From a virus, in the IMG/VR virus record IMGVR_UViG_3300047551_002407, positions 1-26,493 of that record: DNA of 26,493 bases; one strand, given 5' to 3'. The translations under genes and the position numbers were made by a program. Under the pieces are notes generated by a model. It searched no databases. It was not told the DNA's origin and was given only the letters and a program-made list of their open reading frames with translations. Shown here in pieces: positions 26,033 through 26,493 of this stretch (the stretch's first letter is position 1; every line of letters begins with the position of its first letter).

Positions 26033-26070
26033 TCAACCCATACACTTAATGAATGTGTATCTAAGGTTGA
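26033..26070 (+). other. Two-helix RNA structure after gene 32
   Basis: TCAACC (26033-26038) pairs with GGTTGA (26065-26070), and inside it ATACAC (26040-26045) pairs with GTGTAT (26055-26060). No T tail. The 118 bases between gene 32 and the next gene hold nothing else that I can see. It may stabilise the gene 32 message. Confidence 0.5.
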
Positions 26071-26121
26071 TGTAGAGGATGACAAAGTTTAGATATTTTA
26101 ACTTTAACTAAGGAAACTTAA

Positions 26122-26364
26122 ATGAAAACATTGATCGCACTTATCGCAGCATTTGGCCTTTCAACCGCTTTTGCTGCTGATGCTAAGAAAGAAGAAGCAA
26201 AGAAAGAAGCACCTAAGGCTGAAGCAAAGAAAGAAGAACCTGTGAAGCCTAAGGTTAAGCCAGTTGGTAAGGATGGCAAGCCAGTTGAGGAAAAGAAGGA
26301 CGCTGCACCTGCTGCAGCCCCTGCTGCCCCAGCTGCTAAAGCTGCAGAACCAGCTAAGAAGTAA
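26122..26364 (+). CDS. Secreted Lys/Glu/Ala/Pro-rich protein, 80 aa
   Basis: Signal peptide MKTLIALIAAFGLSTAFAAD, cleavage probably after AFA (residue 18). The mature protein is low-complexity: KKEEAKKEAPKAEAKKEEPV, then a short VKPVGKDGKPVEEKK, then an Ala/Pro tail. Similar short exported repeats are common in betaproteobacteria. It is probably disordered in the periplasm; no function can be assigned. AAGGAAAC precedes the ATG, and a strong hairpin follows. Confidence 0.7.
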   Translation: MKTLIALIAAFGLSTAFAADAKKEEAKKEAPKAEAKKEEPVKPKVKPVGKDGKPVEEKKDAAPAAAPAAPAAKAAEPAKK

Positions 26365-26369
26365 TTAAT

Positions 26370-26394
26370 TGGGGTGAGCTAACAACTCACCCCA
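26370..26394 (+). terminator. Strong hairpin after the secreted protein
   Basis: TGGGGTGAG (26370-26378) pairs with CTCACCCCA (26386-26394), a perfect 9-bp stem with loop CTAACAA. Only ATTACAT follows, so termination would be without a long T tract. Confidence 0.6.
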
Positions 26395-26402
26395 TTACAT
26401 CT

Positions 26403-26493
26403 ATGAAATTAGAACTTAGTGATCTTATTGGAATATTGGCAATTTTTGATCTAGCTGCAACAAGAGGAACATTTCAAGGGAATGAGCTAGCTG
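26403..26493 (+). CDS. Partial small phage protein, N-terminus only
   Basis: An open frame from ATG at 26403 to the window edge, beginning MKLELSDLIGILAIFDLAAT and RGTFQGNELA. Small phage proteins with this pattern (L-x-x-L-x-x-I-L-x-x-x-D-x-A-x-x-R-G-x-(F/I)-x-G-x-E-L) are common near replication genes. C-terminus not visible. Confidence 0.6.
   Translation, partial: MKLELSDLIGILAIFDLAATRGTFQGNELA

Overview
This is a window of a T4-like myovirus genome, and most of its genes are short, tightly packed and joined by ATGA or TAATG overlaps. The T4-type core genes that can be recognised are RNase H, DsbA, DNA ligase gp30, the late co-activator gp33, the helicase loader gp59 and the single-stranded DNA binding protein gp32. 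PhoH, a Cas4/RecB-like exonuclease and several small proteins typical of marine and freshwater T4-like phages are also present. The host is probably a Gram-negative proteobacterium, and a betaproteobacterium fits best. IscU is almost the enterobacterial/betaproteobacterial sequence, three proteins carry Sec signal peptides of that style (one of them an outer-membrane beta-barrel), and the tmRNA is of the permuted two-piece kind known from alphaproteobacteria, some betaproteobacteria and cyanobacteria. The host is an inference; no host marker is decisive.

Layout. (1) 1-2230, minus strand: about ten tiny early-type genes; the leftmost 250 bases are clearly richer in GC. (2) 2231-2481: divergent control region with promoters on both strands, a pair of inverted 22-bp repeats and a promoter cassette that recurs at 12.5 kb. 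(3) 2482-6130, plus strand: small early genes led by strong sigma70-type promoters, then a WYL_2/Sm-like protein and a conserved 350-aa protein. (4) 6132-12422: a Gly/Ala/Thr-rich protein, RNase H, a conserved 170-aa protein with a dnaX-like -1 frameshift signal, DsbA, ligase, a sulfotransferase and a CxxxxCxxC protein. (5) 12424-15558: a terminator-like structure, a strong promoter and a run of small genes, one with a signal peptide. (6) 15562-21646: a T4-type late promoter, zinc-ribbon protein, PhoH, a second late promoter, ErpA/IscA and IscU iron-sulfur proteins, GH19 endolysin, exonuclease, then AhpC, a small membrane protein, a TerC-family membrane protein and AhpD. (7) 21676-22597: permuted tmRNA with its own promoter, followed by an outer-membrane beta-barrel gene and a terminator. 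(8) 22625-26003: conserved small protein, SleB-type cell-wall hydrolase, three-helix membrane protein, gp33, gp59, two small proteins and gp32. (9) 26122-end: a secreted Lys/Glu/Ala/Pro-rich protein and the start of another gene.

How it fits together. In T4, rnh, dsbA, 33, 59 and 32 lie side by side. Here the same set is split, and the roughly 14 kb between dsbA and 33 holds the accessory cargo. The most striking cargo is a run of stress and redox genes: Fe-S assembly (ErpA, IscU), peroxide removal (AhpC with AhpD), a putative metal exporter (TerC family) and ribosome rescue (tmRNA). I read this as a module that keeps host Fe-S proteins, thiol redox balance and translation working during infection. 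That reading is inference; the gene identities are mostly firm.
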